Below, in pieces: positions 32,001 to 44,141 of a DNA stretch of 64,000 bases; positions within the stretch are counted from its first letter, which is position 1, and each line of letters starts with the position of its first letter. A program made the translations under genes and the position numbers. The stretch lies in contig RCSZ01000008.1 in the NCBI GenBank assembly GCA_014898425.1, positions 1,995,501 through 2,059,500 on the forward strand, in the 5' to 3' direction. The stretch is from Botryotinia globosa. Its lineage: Eukaryota; Ascomycota; Leotiomycetes; Helotiales; Sclerotiniaceae. Below the pieces are notes generated by a model. That model saw nothing but the letters and a program-made list of their open reading frames with translations. It ran no database searches and was not told the origin of the DNA.

Positions 32001-33345
32001 AAATCGAGAAGTTATTGATTTCTGTTTGGGTTGGAGTTGAGTCAATTGTTGTTGTATTGTATTCTGAGATTGACGGTGAGTGCCCCTTACTTTTGTACAC
32101 AGCTTCCTGCTAATAATCCTAGACAAGTTCACCTCGCGCGATCTCGACGAGTATTTCCGCGTCTACCAAGTGCAGATCTACGATGGATGGACCGACCTTC
32201 ATGCACACCTCCTCACATTGGCTGATTGGAAGGATCGATATTTTGCAATTAGTAATATCAAGAAGCGAGCTGCTCGCTCCAACGCCGATCCATACGCTCG
32301 TCTTTTTACAATCAAGAACCCATCGGATCTACTATTCTACGGAACCATGGAATATCTCACAGCTATGCAAACTGCAATGAAAGCTGCTCAAGACGCAAAT
32401 GATTGCGTGATGATGAAAGGCCCCAAATGGAAGCATATGATCGGAATGGACAAAGCTGTCATGGGCGAGGAATTTAGCAAGTGCCTTGACGGATTGAGAA
32501 AGTTTAATTCATATGTCAGAAATCGAGACTGGGATGTCCCGGGAGCGCATGAGGATGACGCACTTCCTCCTATGATCGCTTCGAGGCTGGCCACCAAGAA
32601 CGCGTCCAAGCAAGTCTCGTCTAAGGGGAAGAAAGTTGCTGTTGAAGATGTTGCCCAAGAGAGGTAGGACCTCCTCCCGTAAGGATGAAATATTAGACTG
32701 ACATTGAATAGCTCTGGCGATTTGAGTGATGGCGATCCACCAGATTATTACGAGGCGTCATCGAAGTACAAGGGAAAGCAAATTGCTGTAGAGGATGATA
32801 CCGAAGAGACGTAGGGTCTCCTCATCCCGTGAACAAGAATATTCTTTATACTAATATCAAACAGATCTGGCGATGTAAGCGACGGCGATCCACCCTACTA
32901 CGAGGAAGACGATGACGATGACAATGACTACGTCGAAGCTCGTTCTCACCGCCGTTGCAGTGGCCCCATGCTCTCAGTACAACCGCCCACTCCTACTAAC
33001 AGACGTGCCTGCGGTACCATCGGCTATTCGTCTTCTCGCCGCGTTTCATCAGGTAACGTGGTTAAATCCGACAATGGAAACAAGGCTTCATCTACTGAAC
33101 GTTCTTCTCGTCATCTTTTACCCAAGGATGGCATGAAACCAACAAAGGGACGCGGAGCTTCATCCGGTAGCAATGCAATGAAACCGAGCGATGAAATTCC
33201 CAGAGGTCGTTCTCTTCACCAAGCCGGTTCCATCACAACTCCAGCTTCTATGAAGACTGTCAAAAAAGGAGCGAAGCGGCTTATGGTTGAAATCGGTCCG
33301 AGCTCGAGTCCCAATGATCCCAAGGATTATTTCGAGACACCATAA
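29063..33345 (+). CDS. Large disordered nuclear-type protein with SIM-like motifs
   Basis: Four exons in consistent phase: 29063-32075, 32123-32663, 32712-32810 and 32865-33345; introns are 47, 48 and 54 bp. Product 1377 residues. Residues 1 to about 880 are low-complexity S/T/P/K/E sequence. In the acidic part near residues 525-650 there are three SUMO-interaction-like cores: FVDLSG, AIDLTGEDEE and VTIDLTLS. A polybasic KKKRKGKRRGKGKGK stretch at about 815-830 looks like a nuclear localisation signal. An ordered domain follows from about 880 to 1170, from VPVFPKAPPNPMAIDEKAYK through the exon 1/2 junction (SEIDDKFTSRDLDEY). Exons 3 and 4 begin with near-identical SGDxSDGDPP segments, evidence of exon duplication. 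The C-terminal tail is basic and disordered. Family not recognised; the nuclear and SUMO links are inference. Confidence 0.75.
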
Positions 33346-34111
33346 AGAGGCCTCGCCAGATAAGTTGTACGATAGCTATTGCAGGATGAATTGTTATGAA
33401 AGATCCAATAGATCTATGTGTCGTTGTGTTAATACCAAGGCCATTATTGGGAGTGTGATATGATAGTCTATGCTAGGATAGGAAGATGATGTTCGACCAA
33501 AGTAGTCAAATTTTGCATATGGTGTGCCATAGCAACGTGGTTGGACAGAAATTTTGCCAACTTTTGTATTTCATAGCGGGTGTCTCAATAGTTGAGCTGA
33601 ATCTTGACACTTAATTCAGTCAATCAACAGTTTAGCTTTTTGGATTTACTGTGAGGTTGTTTGCAGATAGCCAGAATATCTTTTGTTTTCGAGACGTGTG
33701 TTTTTCTTCATGATTGTGAAATGAGATGGCTGTATCATGAGATGGTTCAGAGTGACAAGCAGCTTTGTAGCCTGCCCAAAAACTCGCCTCTTTGCATCGG
33801 AGGATCCTCGTTAGATACGTGTAATGTAAATGTACACTTCGGTATGAGTTGTATACAGTGTATCATGAATGACACAAAGTCAGCCCGCAAGGGCGACTGA
33901 GGAAAAAGTACTTGCATTGTATTACAAAGTCCCCAATACCCCTCTCAAGTCCACCTGAGCTGAGCCAAAAGCAAATCGACTTTTCTATAGCACACTCAGC
34001 AAGCATAGCATAGCATAGCAGAGAACGTTATCTATTTACACTTTTGATAGTACACCCTCATTCCTTCTTCGCTTAACTACTCATCCCTTTCATTCATTTC
34101 ATCTCAATACC
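33346..34111. other. Convergent 3' intergenic region
   Basis: It lies between the 3' ends of the large disordered protein and MIC12. A GCATA pentamer repeat (TAGCATAGCATAGCA) is at about 34003-34020. A 79-codon frame at 33661-33900 shows no family feature and is probably chance. Confidence 0.55.
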
Positions 34112-35050
34112 TCATATACCCCTCAAAGTTCCATTATCTCTCTGATTAATTGGTGTGTATCTCTCCTCAAGCGCCTGCTGCACACTCTTATCCAATTGAG
34201 TAGGACCCTCAAATCTCTCTCTCAAAGCCCTCTCCACATCCGAGTTCGCGGATCTACTCGAACCCGAAATAAGTGTGACCTTTTCCTCCATTTTCTGCTC
34301 TGCAATTCCGACAGCTGCACCTGCCTTTTGCGCATATCCTTTGCCGGCTTCGATGCCTCGAGAAACTGCATTGCGGATTCCACCACGAGCAGCATCAATT
34401 GTTCCTCCCGCTTTCCGTTCAACTTCAGGATACGAAGGGATTCTAGCCTCTGCCTCCCTCAGCTTTTGCGAAGAAGCATCGATCGCTCCCCTTGTTCCAG
34501 CAACGCCTCTTTCAACGCCCGCCACAGCGCCCGAAGCAACTCTCTTTGCGTCCTCTCTGGCCTCCTCCCTGAAATCTCTCAATTTCTCCCCGGCGATCTC
34601 TTCCCCATATTGAATACCCTCTCCGCTTCTCTCCAATCCTAATCCTAGTGCCCTACTAACTGCGCCTTCCATCTTCCATCTCACATCTTCCCAATCCGTC
34701 CTCTGGATCCACCGAACTGAGTTCTCAATCTCGGCATTCCATCTATCCTTCGCAGCTTCAATAAGCGTACTCCTTTCTTCGCGGGCGAGCTCCGAGCGCG
34801 ATTTTGGAGGTGGGATGGGTTGTTTTTCAAGAAGGGAGGTCAATACTTGGGATTGGTGGTTTAGGTGGAGGGATTGAGAAGCGCGGTTGCGTTGATGTGC
34901 CAGGACGGTTAGGTAGGCCAGAGAGAGAGTCAGCGTTACGCCGCCGGTCTTGAAAGTATGTTAGTTAAGTCTCCATGGATTTGTAGAGAGCGGGGAGCTG
35001 GAGCGAGAAAGCTTAGAGGGGAACCATACAAAACCAGTAGTAAAACCCAT
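34112..35050 (-). CDS. MIC12: MICOS complex subunit Mic12
   Basis: Two exons: a 21-bp first exon at 35050-35030 (MGFTTGF) and 34948-34112, joined across an 81-bp intron (GTATGG...TCAAG). Product 285 residues. A glycine-containing membrane segment (TGGVTLTLSLAYLTVLA, about 8-24) is followed by a basic/polar stretch and then a long amphipathic helical region with EERSTLIEAAKDRWN and WIQRTDWEDVRWKMEGAVSRA. These are the recognisable features of fungal Mic12/Aim5, which sits in the inner mitochondrial membrane and helps hold cristae junctions together. The tail has A/G/E/R-rich repeats typical of filamentous fungi. It is divergent from the mitochondrial ribosomal protein gene, 342 bp between starts. 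Confidence 0.85.
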
Positions 35051-35392
35051 ATTGTCTTATACGAGTGCGCAGACAGCGCTGTTTGGTATTATAAAAGACC
35101 ACTTATCTCCCACAATAGACAGGAGAAGAAAAAATCAATTGCCAATTTATCAGCCCGAAAGAGCGTCGTGTGATGGAATTATCTAGGATAAATATTATGT
35201 CGTTGATAGAAACAGATAAAGAAAGGCCCTCCACCAAGAATTTTGACGTTCATCGTCACGGCCCGAAATCTCCAATCTTTCGGCCTCGCCAAAAGTTTTC
35301 CGCCTCGTCTGTGTTCCTCCCCTCTCCCCTCCCTCCACCACATAAATCACCTACGACTATCCTTCCACCTATTCCGTTTCCACTCTACGAAA
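35051..35392. promoter_or_regulatory. Shared divergent promoter, MIC12 / mitochondrial bL17
   Basis: The 342-bp gap between two starts pointing away from each other, both for mitochondrial proteins. The right half is pyrimidine-rich (CTCCCCTCTCCCCTCCCTCC-type at about 35318-35338), as is common just upstream of fungal ribosomal-protein starts. No defined factor site can be named. Confidence 0.45.
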
Positions 35393-36122
35393 ATGGCAGG
35401 CGGACGCATGAAATATCGCCATCTTGGCCGCACCTCTTCGCATCGTCAAGCGCTTCTCAGAAACCTCGTCACTTCCCTCTTCACCCATGAATCCATCTCA
35501 ACTACATATCCCAAAGCGAAGGAAGCGCAGAGATTAGCAGAACATTTGATTACATTAGGGAAGAAAAATACCGAGGCTTCGAAGAGAAAGGCATTGAGTA
35601 TATTCTTTGTACGTTCTCTACTGTATTTCCTGGGCGAGATTGACTTCTTTATTTCTATATAAAAATATCAATGCATATATATAGATACTAATTTACACCC
35701 AGACCCCCCATGATCTTCTTCCCAAACTTTTCGGACCCCTCCGCGAGCGATATGCTTCGCGCCCTGGAGGCTACACCCGTGTTCTCCGTATCGAGCCATT
35801 GAAAGAAGATCAAGCACCCTCCGCCATCCTCGAGCTCGTCGATGGTCCCAAGGATACCCGCTGGGCGATGACGGCCCGAACCGTTGCGCGATTCCGTAAA
35901 GAGAAAATCCCAATGAACGATATTACCGAGAGGAATATTGAGAAAGTAACGCAGTTTCGCGAGGGGGGAGAAGAGGCTTTTGAGAGATTTGTGACGAGGG
36001 TGGGAAAATTAGGGTTGGGCAGGGACAAGAAGAGATTGGATGTGCCGTTTGATGGGACAGGGGAGGAGGGAGTATTGGAGGGGAAGAAGAAGAGGGAGAG
36101 GAGGTGGGGTGGTTTTATTTAG
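35393..36122 (+). CDS. MRPL8: Mitochondrial large ribosomal subunit protein bL17m
   Basis: Two exons: 35393-35608 and 35703-36122 with a 94-bp intron (GTACGT...ACCCAG), 211 residues. The start [20 protein letters not shown] followed by [19 protein letters not shown] is the signature of the L17 family (bacterial bL17: R-H-R-K-L-G-R...H-R...M-L-R-N-L...L). The core ends in [11 protein letters not shown], also conserved. After about residue 110 there is a fungal-specific extension that is basic and charged. It works in the mitochondrial ribosome. The ATG chosen is the first in good context and begins exactly at the family start. Confidence 0.92.
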
Positions 36123-36531
36123 GAGATCAGCCTGGGCTGGATGTATGGATGTCTGGACAGACTTTCTTGGTATACTGGTATAGGGACAGGACGGGGAATC
36201 AAGGTCTATGTGCTTAAATGTGGAGGAATGTACAAATTAAAGACTTGAGGTCATGCGCCGCAGCCAACGGAATATCTATTCTTCTTAAGTTGCTCGAAAC
36301 AAAGATTGGTCCTTATTACGAAAGTCAATGTCTTCAAGCGGATTCGGAAAATGGAACGAGGGTTGACGGGAACCCAATCAAAGAAAATGGTCATGAGCAA
36401 ATTGCGTTCATAAAGTACCAAATGTATATTTATAGAAGTATGATTTGCATGTTTGCATGGAAAAGGCGTTTTCCATTTCTATATTACGAGGAAAGATAGC
36501 AAGACCTAAATTAAGTAAACTAGAAAGGGTA
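36123..36531. other. Convergent 3' intergenic region
   Basis: It lies between the 3' ends of bL17m and UTP25. No supported gene, repeat or RNA. Confidence 0.55.
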
Positions 36532-38803
36532 TTATAAGAAATCAAAAGTATCGCCTTTCTCCTTGATCATTTTGTTCACTCTTTCCGTGCCCGCAATTCT
36601 TTCCAACTTCATACTATCCCATTTTGAAAATACAGCCCGCACACTTCCAGCACCGGGTTCCAAATCACCTTCTCTCACACTTCTGCCCAAATATCCTCCT
36701 ACTATTTCTATGTAGAAGATTGGATTCTCGGGTATTCCATACATGATAACTTTTTTGACACCCCTAATTTGATATCTTCGGAAATGATGTGCTCTTTCTG
36801 TATAAAGTAAAACATTGTGTCTTCCACTGAAGAAATGGGATCTGGCTCTTGCTACTTCTTTAGGTGTTGTGTATTCTGATATACTGCCGAAGGATAAACT
36901 GCTCGTGGTAGCTGATGTTGAGAAATAATTCCTTACTTTAACAAAATCCATGTATGAAGGAATGAAGAGGAGAGTTCCCGAACTATCCTTGCTTCTACGG
37001 GTCAAAGTAGGAATTATTGCCGATGTGAAATACTCGAAACGTGATTCTGGATCCGAGACAATTGATTCCGTGTCAATTCGGGAAAAGGTCTGCTTAACCT
37101 TTAATCCCAATTCTTGAATAGCTCCTGGATACGTAGAGGTGACTTTGGCTTTGCCTTCCCAGTTTTGAGACTGGGTATAAAACATAGTTTGAAGCTCTGG
37201 TGTGTTGAAACTCGCCAATGCAATAGTTTGACGGAAGTACTTGGCATTGTTGTCCAAATACCAACTTCGTACACGACTGAAATCGCAGCCATGAGCTTCC
37301 TTTGGCTGGAGGTTGAGATGGTCGAAGATAAATTCCACATGCTCCCAGTTCTGCATGAGAAGAGCATCTGCTTGATCCACAATAACCATCTCAATCGAAC
37401 TGAGAAAGTCATGGTCTACTTTCTTCGCATCTTCATCTCCGATAGCCATTCTTAGACCAAGAGGACTTGCGAATATGATATCAGAATTGTAGAATTGAGA
37501 GAAATACTTGATGGTTTTCCTAGTAAATTTCAGACCAAGGCGGAACATGTCATCATCGTTACCTGCAAAAAGTTCCCGGAAATCTTCTGGCTTGTCAGTA
37601 GAATAATTCTCTTCTTTATCGACAAATGAATCATTGAATCGTTTTCGATTTTCTTGTTGCTCTGGCTCGCACAGTGAAGTGATCATATCAACCATTCTGA
37701 CGCATGATTCGCGAGTAGGTAAAAGCATCAGAACCTTAGGCCTTGTGAAACCTTGATCTCGAAGTTCCAGATCATCGCTACTATCTTCCCTGGCAAGGCG
37801 AGAGTTATTTTTGATAACACGATCCCGGGTCCTGAATATATTAGATTGGGCTTCTATAGTAACAGGCATTTGACTTACTTGAACACATGATTGACAGCAT
37901 GAAGACAAGTCAGTCTTCTCAGAGTTTCTGCATTAGATGTATTGCGTTCAGTGAATAGTAAATCTTGATAGCCAAACATAAGAGGAGCTATAGACTTTTC
38001 CAATGCATCGAAAGTAGGGCGTTGTTTCTTAATGACGTTTGCTAGCTTTTGTTTCAACTTGAGACTATCTGGATTGCTGATAGTCATTGCCTTCATAGCC
38101 CTGGGCTCGCCGTCACCGGGGATACTTGTAATAACCGTTCCAACCTTTGCAAGTGATGACATTCTCAGAGCCCATTGTCCTTTTTCCAGATGTTGTAGCC
38201 TTCTTGACAATATATTATCGTCAGGGTTGGCAAAATGAGCCTCAAATGGATCCGCTTTGTCTTCATCGTCATCATCATCGAGTACACCCTCTGTTGCGGT
38301 TTCGGGACCTTCCTCTTCCTCCTCAACCAGATCCGCATCGTTCGTATCCTCGTCCATTAAATCCGCTTCTTCGTTTTCTTTTTCCTCCTTGTCAACATTG
38401 AGCTTCCTCCGTTTAGCTTGTGGTGCCGAATCGCGAGTAAAACTCTGCATCAAAGCTGTATAGGAGTTTACAGCTGGCACTGGCTCATCATCATCGTCGT
38501 CGTCGTCGCTAGATTCCTCTTCGGTCGCTTCATCCTGACTTGGTTCTTCGGATTCAGAATCACTTGCTTCGTCCCTATATATGAGCCAATTGACTTCTCT
38601 CAACAATTGAAAAGTACTTACTCTTCCTTTTGTGCTAATCTAGCACTGTCAAATACAGGCCTTCCTCTACCTCTGCCTCTTCCTCCTCTCATTCCACCCC
38701 TTCCTCGTTGACCACCCCTACCCCCTCCTCTACCTCTGAAGCTACTTCCACCGCCACCACCACCGCGACCTCCTCTAGATGTATTCCTCTGCCCAAATGC
38801 CAT
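36532..38803 (-). CDS. UTP25: U3 snoRNP / SSU processome protein Utp25
   Basis: Three exons: 38803-38622, 38574-37879 and 37831-36532, with 47-bp introns, in phase, 725 residues. The N-terminus is an RGG-rich tail ([20 protein letters not shown]), followed by a very acidic D/E stretch and then the conserved domain. That domain is helicase-like but degenerate: [12 protein letters not shown] (motif Ia-like), [15 protein letters not shown] in place of a DEAD box, LALASF, and a C-terminal half with [20 protein letters not shown] and [18 protein letters not shown]. This matches Utp25/Def, a nucleolar factor for 18S rRNA maturation. The Walker A lysine is not visible, as expected. It is divergent from eIF3f with about 470 bp between starts. 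Confidence 0.9.
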
Positions 38804-39272
38804 TTTTGCGTTGTGAAATATTAATGCAAATCGCAATACTCAATAGCTAATGCTCAATGGCTGGTACAAAAAAAAGTTCTGGCGAATCCTTATCTTAGCG
38901 TCATCAGGGCTTAGGAAAAAAAGTTTTGGATCAAAGATCATGGGCTTTCAAATCAATGCCATTGTCCAGGACAATATTAAGAAAACTTTCGATATACCTC
39001 TCTCAGATAGCCAAACCTAAATAACCTACTTGTAGATATTTCCAGACTTTAATCAAGCACTTAACCACAATATAACTAAAATCGAGGGGAAATTCTTTAC
39101 ACTTTTAACGAAAGCTTATCTTAGCGCGAAATTAGATCCTTGCGCCGCGCCCACACAAAAATCCCACTTGCGCAACTGGTTTGCAATCGACGACGACGAG
39201 CCCATCCCCATCTCAGACCCTATCACCAACACTCGTCCGCCAGACTCGATACCGAATAATTTTTAGCCCAGC
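38804..39272. promoter_or_regulatory. Shared divergent promoter region, UTP25 / eIF3f
   Basis: Between two oppositely directed starts of genes for ribosome assembly and translation initiation. The segment TTATCTTAGCG occurs twice, at 38889 and 39117. Pyrimidine-rich and CG-rich sequence precedes the eIF3f start. No factor site is claimed. Confidence 0.4.
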
Positions 39273-40421
39273 ATGGCAGTCGGTACACAGTCCTTCCTTC
39301 ACCTCGCGCGGCCACTCGCCCCCGCTTCCATTGGTGTTCAGCCCACAACCGCACCTTTAAATGTCATAATTCAACCCCAAGTACGATATTTTCCCTGGCC
39401 TAAAATTCTACTCTGCAGAGACTAATCAGTACAAAAATAGGCCGTATTCTCGATTCTCGACCATGCCATCCGTCGCGATACCAGTGTGACACAAACCCCC
39501 CGTGTTATCGGAGCCCTTCTCGGAATCCGTTCTGAAGATGGTATGGAATGCGAAGTCCGCAACTGTTTCGCCATTCCCCACACCGAGACCGAAGACCAAG
39601 TCGAAGTTGATGTCGAGTACCAAAAGAATATGCTCGCTTTACAATTGAAGGCCAATCCTCGCGAAGTTCTTTTGGGATGGTATACGACTTCTCTTGAACT
39701 TAACAGCTTCAGCGCCTTGATCCAAAACTTCTTCGCCAGTCCTGAGACCGGTACTTTCCCTCACCCAGCTGTTCATTTGACAGTCAGCACTGAGGCTGGA
39801 AAGGAGATCGAGGCAAAGGCATATATTAGTGCACCTGTTGGTGTAAATGCTGAGAGAGCAGCTGAGAGCTGTCTTTTCATCCCAGTACCATATGAGATCC
39901 GATATGGTGAATCTGAGAAGAGTGGTTTGGAATTAATCTCTGGCGCCAAGGATAGCGAGAGCCGTGCCGCACCAGTAGTTTCTGATATCGAAGGTTTGGA
40001 GCGAGCCGTTGACCAAACTCTTGATCTTTTGGAAAGAGTATCCGAATATGTCAGTTCCGTCTTGGACGAAGAGAGAGAGCCATCAAATGCTCTTGGTCAA
40101 TTCCTCATGAACGCATTGTCCCTGGCACCAAAGGTTGATGCTGCAGATATTGAACGTGACTTCAACAACCACATCCAAGATGTCCTGGTCGTATCTTACC
40201 TCGCCAATACTATCCGCACCCAAATCGAACTTTCTCAAAGATTGGCAACCGCAACTCTTACCATGGGAGGCTCAGATGTTCTTGCCGCAGCCGGCAGTGG
40301 AGAAGGAGGAGAGAAATCCGAGCAACGTGGACAGAGAGGTGGTAAGCGTGGAGGAAGAGGAGGTGGCAGAGGAGGCGGACAAACACGAGAGCCAAGAGAG
40401 CCCCGGGAACCCGCTGAGTAG
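39273..40421 (+). CDS. Translation initiation factor eIF3 subunit f
   Basis: Two exons: 39273-39380 and 39441-40421 with a 60-bp intron (GTACGA...AAATAG), 362 residues. It has an MPN domain (from [18 protein letters not shown] through [24 protein letters not shown] and [10 protein letters not shown]). The JAMM metal-binding H-x-H is absent ([13 protein letters not shown]), as in eIF3f and eIF3h, so it is an MPN-minus scaffold, not a protease. The second half forms the MIF4-like helical region ([21 protein letters not shown]). An RGG-rich tail ends the protein. It belongs to the eIF3 core that binds the 40S subunit. Confidence 0.93.
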
Positions 40422-41420
40422 TAGACGATGATAAAAATAAAGCCTTTCCATAATTTACAGACTTTGTGCATGTGGATGGAAAAGTATGGCGTTCAGGTAG
40501 GCTCTAGGCCAATTCTTATAGAATTTCAAAATTATGGTTTATGTCATTGTGTGTGTTACTATGATCAACGCTCTTCGTAGGAGGGAAATGTAGTCTATAA
40601 TTCATCATCTGCAAAGACTTCACCATTCTCTTGTGATTGAGGTTACAGAACACCGAAGTTCTAGGCAAGATGCAATTTAGCTGCTAGTCCCCATGACAGT
40701 AGACGGCGAAGAAAGAAATTTCAAGAAATCACACATCACATACCACACAAGACTTTCCACTCTCAGCAAACTCTGTCCCAGTGTCCAAGAGCTGCCAGAA
40801 TCACAACCACACCCTATCAAAACGTGATCGATTAAACACAGTGTGAGCCCGAAACTTTGACATAAACAAGAATAGAATGTTAGGATTCGGGACGGGGAGG
40901 AGCTCCCTCAGAAGCAGAAGAGCGGCGCTCCACTCGCCCCCTCTTCCCCCTTCGTTTAGGACCTCTTGTTAGAGACATACTTAGTTGGTGCTATATGATT
41001 GAACTTCAAACTACACTGGCCAATCACAATGACTTCAACTACTATTTGCTAGCATACTTATAAGTTAACCGTTGGAAGCACTTCACAGAACTTCGATCTC
41101 AACCATATTCTTTTCTGCCTGCAGACAATGCCTCCAGACACTTCACTAGTGTTTATCGTACCGCACATACCTCAGTACTAACATAGAGTTCCGGACAAAG
41201 CATTCATATCACGCACTTGTTTAGTGCTGTAAAAATCAGTGCAAAATAAATAGTATAATCAAATGTATTGTATTTGTAATCATAGGTCTATCAGCCAATA
41301 TAAACCAGGTACTTAAAATGACTTTCGTTTTAATGCCCATATTTCCCACTAACTCCACCAATGCTACCATACGCCACCGTTTATTCATCACAGAACATAT
41401 CCGCAATCCTCAAAAGACAC
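40422..41420. other. Convergent 3' intergenic region
   Basis: One kilobase between the stops of eIF3f and the R3H protein gene. It contains a 32-codon, R/K/P/S-rich minus-strand frame (40978-40880, MSLTRGPKRRGKRGR...), too short to support as a gene. No RNA gene was recognised. Confidence 0.5.
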
Positions 41421-44141
41421 CTAGACGCCAGTTGGAGGCTTTGGAGGTAAAGTTGCTGGGTTACCAAAGTTGGGAAGGTGGCTTCCAACTTGACCATTTG
41501 GGACCATGCCCTGTGGCATTCCTGGTGGCATACCATGTGGCAAAGCTTGTGGTAAGCCTTGAAGGTGACCTTGAGGAATGCCTTGAGGAAGACCTTGCGG
41601 CATATTCTGATGCATCATTGGCCTATGGGCCATGTGCGGAGATGCATGATACGAGGGTAAAGAGTTATTAGACCCTTGTCTCGCCATGCTATAGCCCATT
41701 CCAGCACCGTACTGTTGCTGAGGTGGAGAAAAGTTGCTGTAAGAGAGATGAGGAGATCCATGGTGTGGGGAACCGTGGTGAGGAGATCCATGATGAGACA
41801 TGGGCTGTGGGATAGGAAGACCTTGATTGCCAGGTACAAAGGACTGCGTCTTTGGATTGAATGCGTGTCTATTAATAAAACTTCCTGGAATTGGGTGTTG
41901 ACTCTTAGGATCGGCTGGGTTTACCGTGCTGGGCAGTTGTCCAAAAGCGTACGGGATAGTGTTAGGTGGTCCTCCAGAAACAGGTCCTCGAGATGGATAC
42001 TGGCCTCCTGGGTATTGATTTTGTGGGATCCATTGTTGCGGAAGCTGAGGAGACTGTGCAGGTGTACCGTAAGTCGTGATTGGAGCACTATGTGGTTGGT
42101 AACGTGGCTGACTTTGCAGAGGAAATGGCTTATGAAATGTCAGTAAAAACATAGTATTATCATAAAAAATTGATTCGACTTACCGGTGGTGTCATATTGT
42201 TGTATGATTGCATATTTCCATTGCTCATCATAGCAGGATTAAATGGTTGCGGAGGTGGAGCATATTGAGGTTGCATCTGGTTTTGATAATTGTTTGGCAT
42301 GACACCATTGTATTGCTGAACTCCCATAGCGCCAAAAGTCTGGGTGGGAATCCAGGCTGGCTGATTTTGTTGTTGCGGAAAGTATGGAGTGTATTGAGAT
42401 CGAACGTCGAAGCTTTCAGAGTCGTCACGACGCTGCTTTCCAACCTTGCCCCTCTTGCCTTTATCCTTTGTGGAGACAGAGCTGGAACGCGACATCTCGT
42501 TACCCTCGTCGGTTTCTGTCTTATGATTAGCAATCCAAAAGGACCTCAAGGATATTTCTTTGGAAACTTACCTGGTGTAGCCTCACCAGATTTATCATCT
42601 TTGCCGAAAATTCGTTCCCGGGCCGCAAGATAAACTGCTTCTCGCTCCTCTCGCGAAAGTCTTTGATCAGAGTTAGTCTCAAGTCAATTGAAGGGATATC
42701 AGATATCATACTTCTCTTTAGCGGACTGTGCCTTTTCTTTGCTATCGCTCCCAGTCTCGGAAGTAGCTTTCGAGGGGCTCGGTCCAGTATCACCATCACC
42801 ACCTCTGCGCATGATCTTCATTGCAGGTAGATTGGGAGGTGGGGTGTTTCCAGTGGTAGGAGGGTTGGAAATGCTTGTTAGTGACGGCGGAATCCTACAA
42901 AATGGTGTTCGGAAGATGCGGACTGCTCCAACTACAGCATCAACTTGATGTGTCATGTGGTAATAATCCGCCAACTTATGAGTTAACATTCTACAAAATG
43001 AGTTACACGGTGGGAGATCAATAAAAGGTTCCCTGTGGATGTATTAGTTGGGGTAGTAAAAATGGTCATCCGGAATTTAAAACTAACTTGGAATCCTTCA
43101 CAAACTCAATAACATCCTTCTCGAGACGAAGGAGAAAGATGCGATCTTTTGGCGATTCCAAAGCCTCCAAAAGTTTTTCATCAGGCGTCTGACGATAGAA
43201 GAGTGTGAATGCTGCTTCAGTTGAACCTGATGGGCCTACAAGCGGCTTGGACTTGTCATCCGTGGTCTGCTGTCCAGACGATCCACTCTGAGGAGTGACA
43301 ATGCCCTGAGTTTGACGCTCCTGCATAAGTTGTATACTACGTCGATCAGGGGCCTCATAGAACTGTGCACGATAAGCTCTTGCAGCTGCTTCAGATCCAA
43401 TTCTAGAACCAGCAACAATAGAACCGCGACCCGAAAATGTATCATCATCTTCGGCTGCTTTTACGCTCGCGCTGTCATCAGGACGTAAAGACTCCTTCTC
43501 ATCCAAAGCGAATGTTGTACCCGAGGTAATGCTCTTTCCATCCAAACTTGGAGGCTTCGTTCCTAGGTCGGACCCAGATTCTGTTCTCTGAAATGGATCT
43601 TCTGGAAATCCTTCTCCCAGGCCTCGTTTGTGAGTAGGAGGTGCAATCCCTGAGCCATTGACAACAAGGCTTGGTGTGATATCACGGATTTGCATCGCTT
43701 TAACCGCATCTGCCAAATCCGATTCCTTCTTAGCAGCCGTGGGTTTGCTCTCGGTAATTGCCCTCTTCTTTGAGGATTGATCGTTTGTCGATGTGCCCGG
43801 CTCTTTGGGAGTGGTCATATTGCCAGTATCATTGCGTGTAGCACTAGGCATGTTTGTATCTTTGCTTTCATGTACAGTGGGAGCTATGTTCTCAGATCTC
43901 GTATCTCGTACAGAAGTTGAAGAGGCAGCAATTTTTGCGAAAGAAGCAAGAGCTACATTATCTTTCCCAGCTGAGGCGGCAACCTATCGATGATGTTTGT
44001 TAGCAAAGGACTTAGATATGATAGAGGAGCCAAAGTCGACCAGCGAAAAGTCATCAAGTGGGCTGAGGAATATCCAGTGGATTTGCGCACCTTTGCGAAT
44101 GACAGCCTCGATGGATCTGTCGTCATTGGCGCAGTAGCCAT
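41421..44141 (-). CDS. R3H and SUZ domain RNA-binding protein
   Basis: Six exons: 44141-44091, 43983-43088, 43032-42712, 42660-42572, 42515-42184 and 42128-41421; introns are 51-107 bp and every phase fits, giving 798 residues. The R3H domain starts at exon 2's end (EKDVIEFVKDSK) and continues DLPPCNSFCRMLTHKLADYY; the R-x3-H signature is R330-MLT-H334. The SUZ domain follows: PAMKIMRRGGDGD and then LSREEREAVYLAARERIFG. The C-terminal half is P/Q/N/G/M-rich with HGSPHHGSPHHGSPH repeats and QGLPQGIPQG repeats, likely disordered and prone to condensates. The family (ARPP21/encore-like) binds single-stranded RNA or poly(A) messages. The 17-residue first exon (MATAPMTTDPSRLSFAK) is the least certain part. 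Confidence 0.83.
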
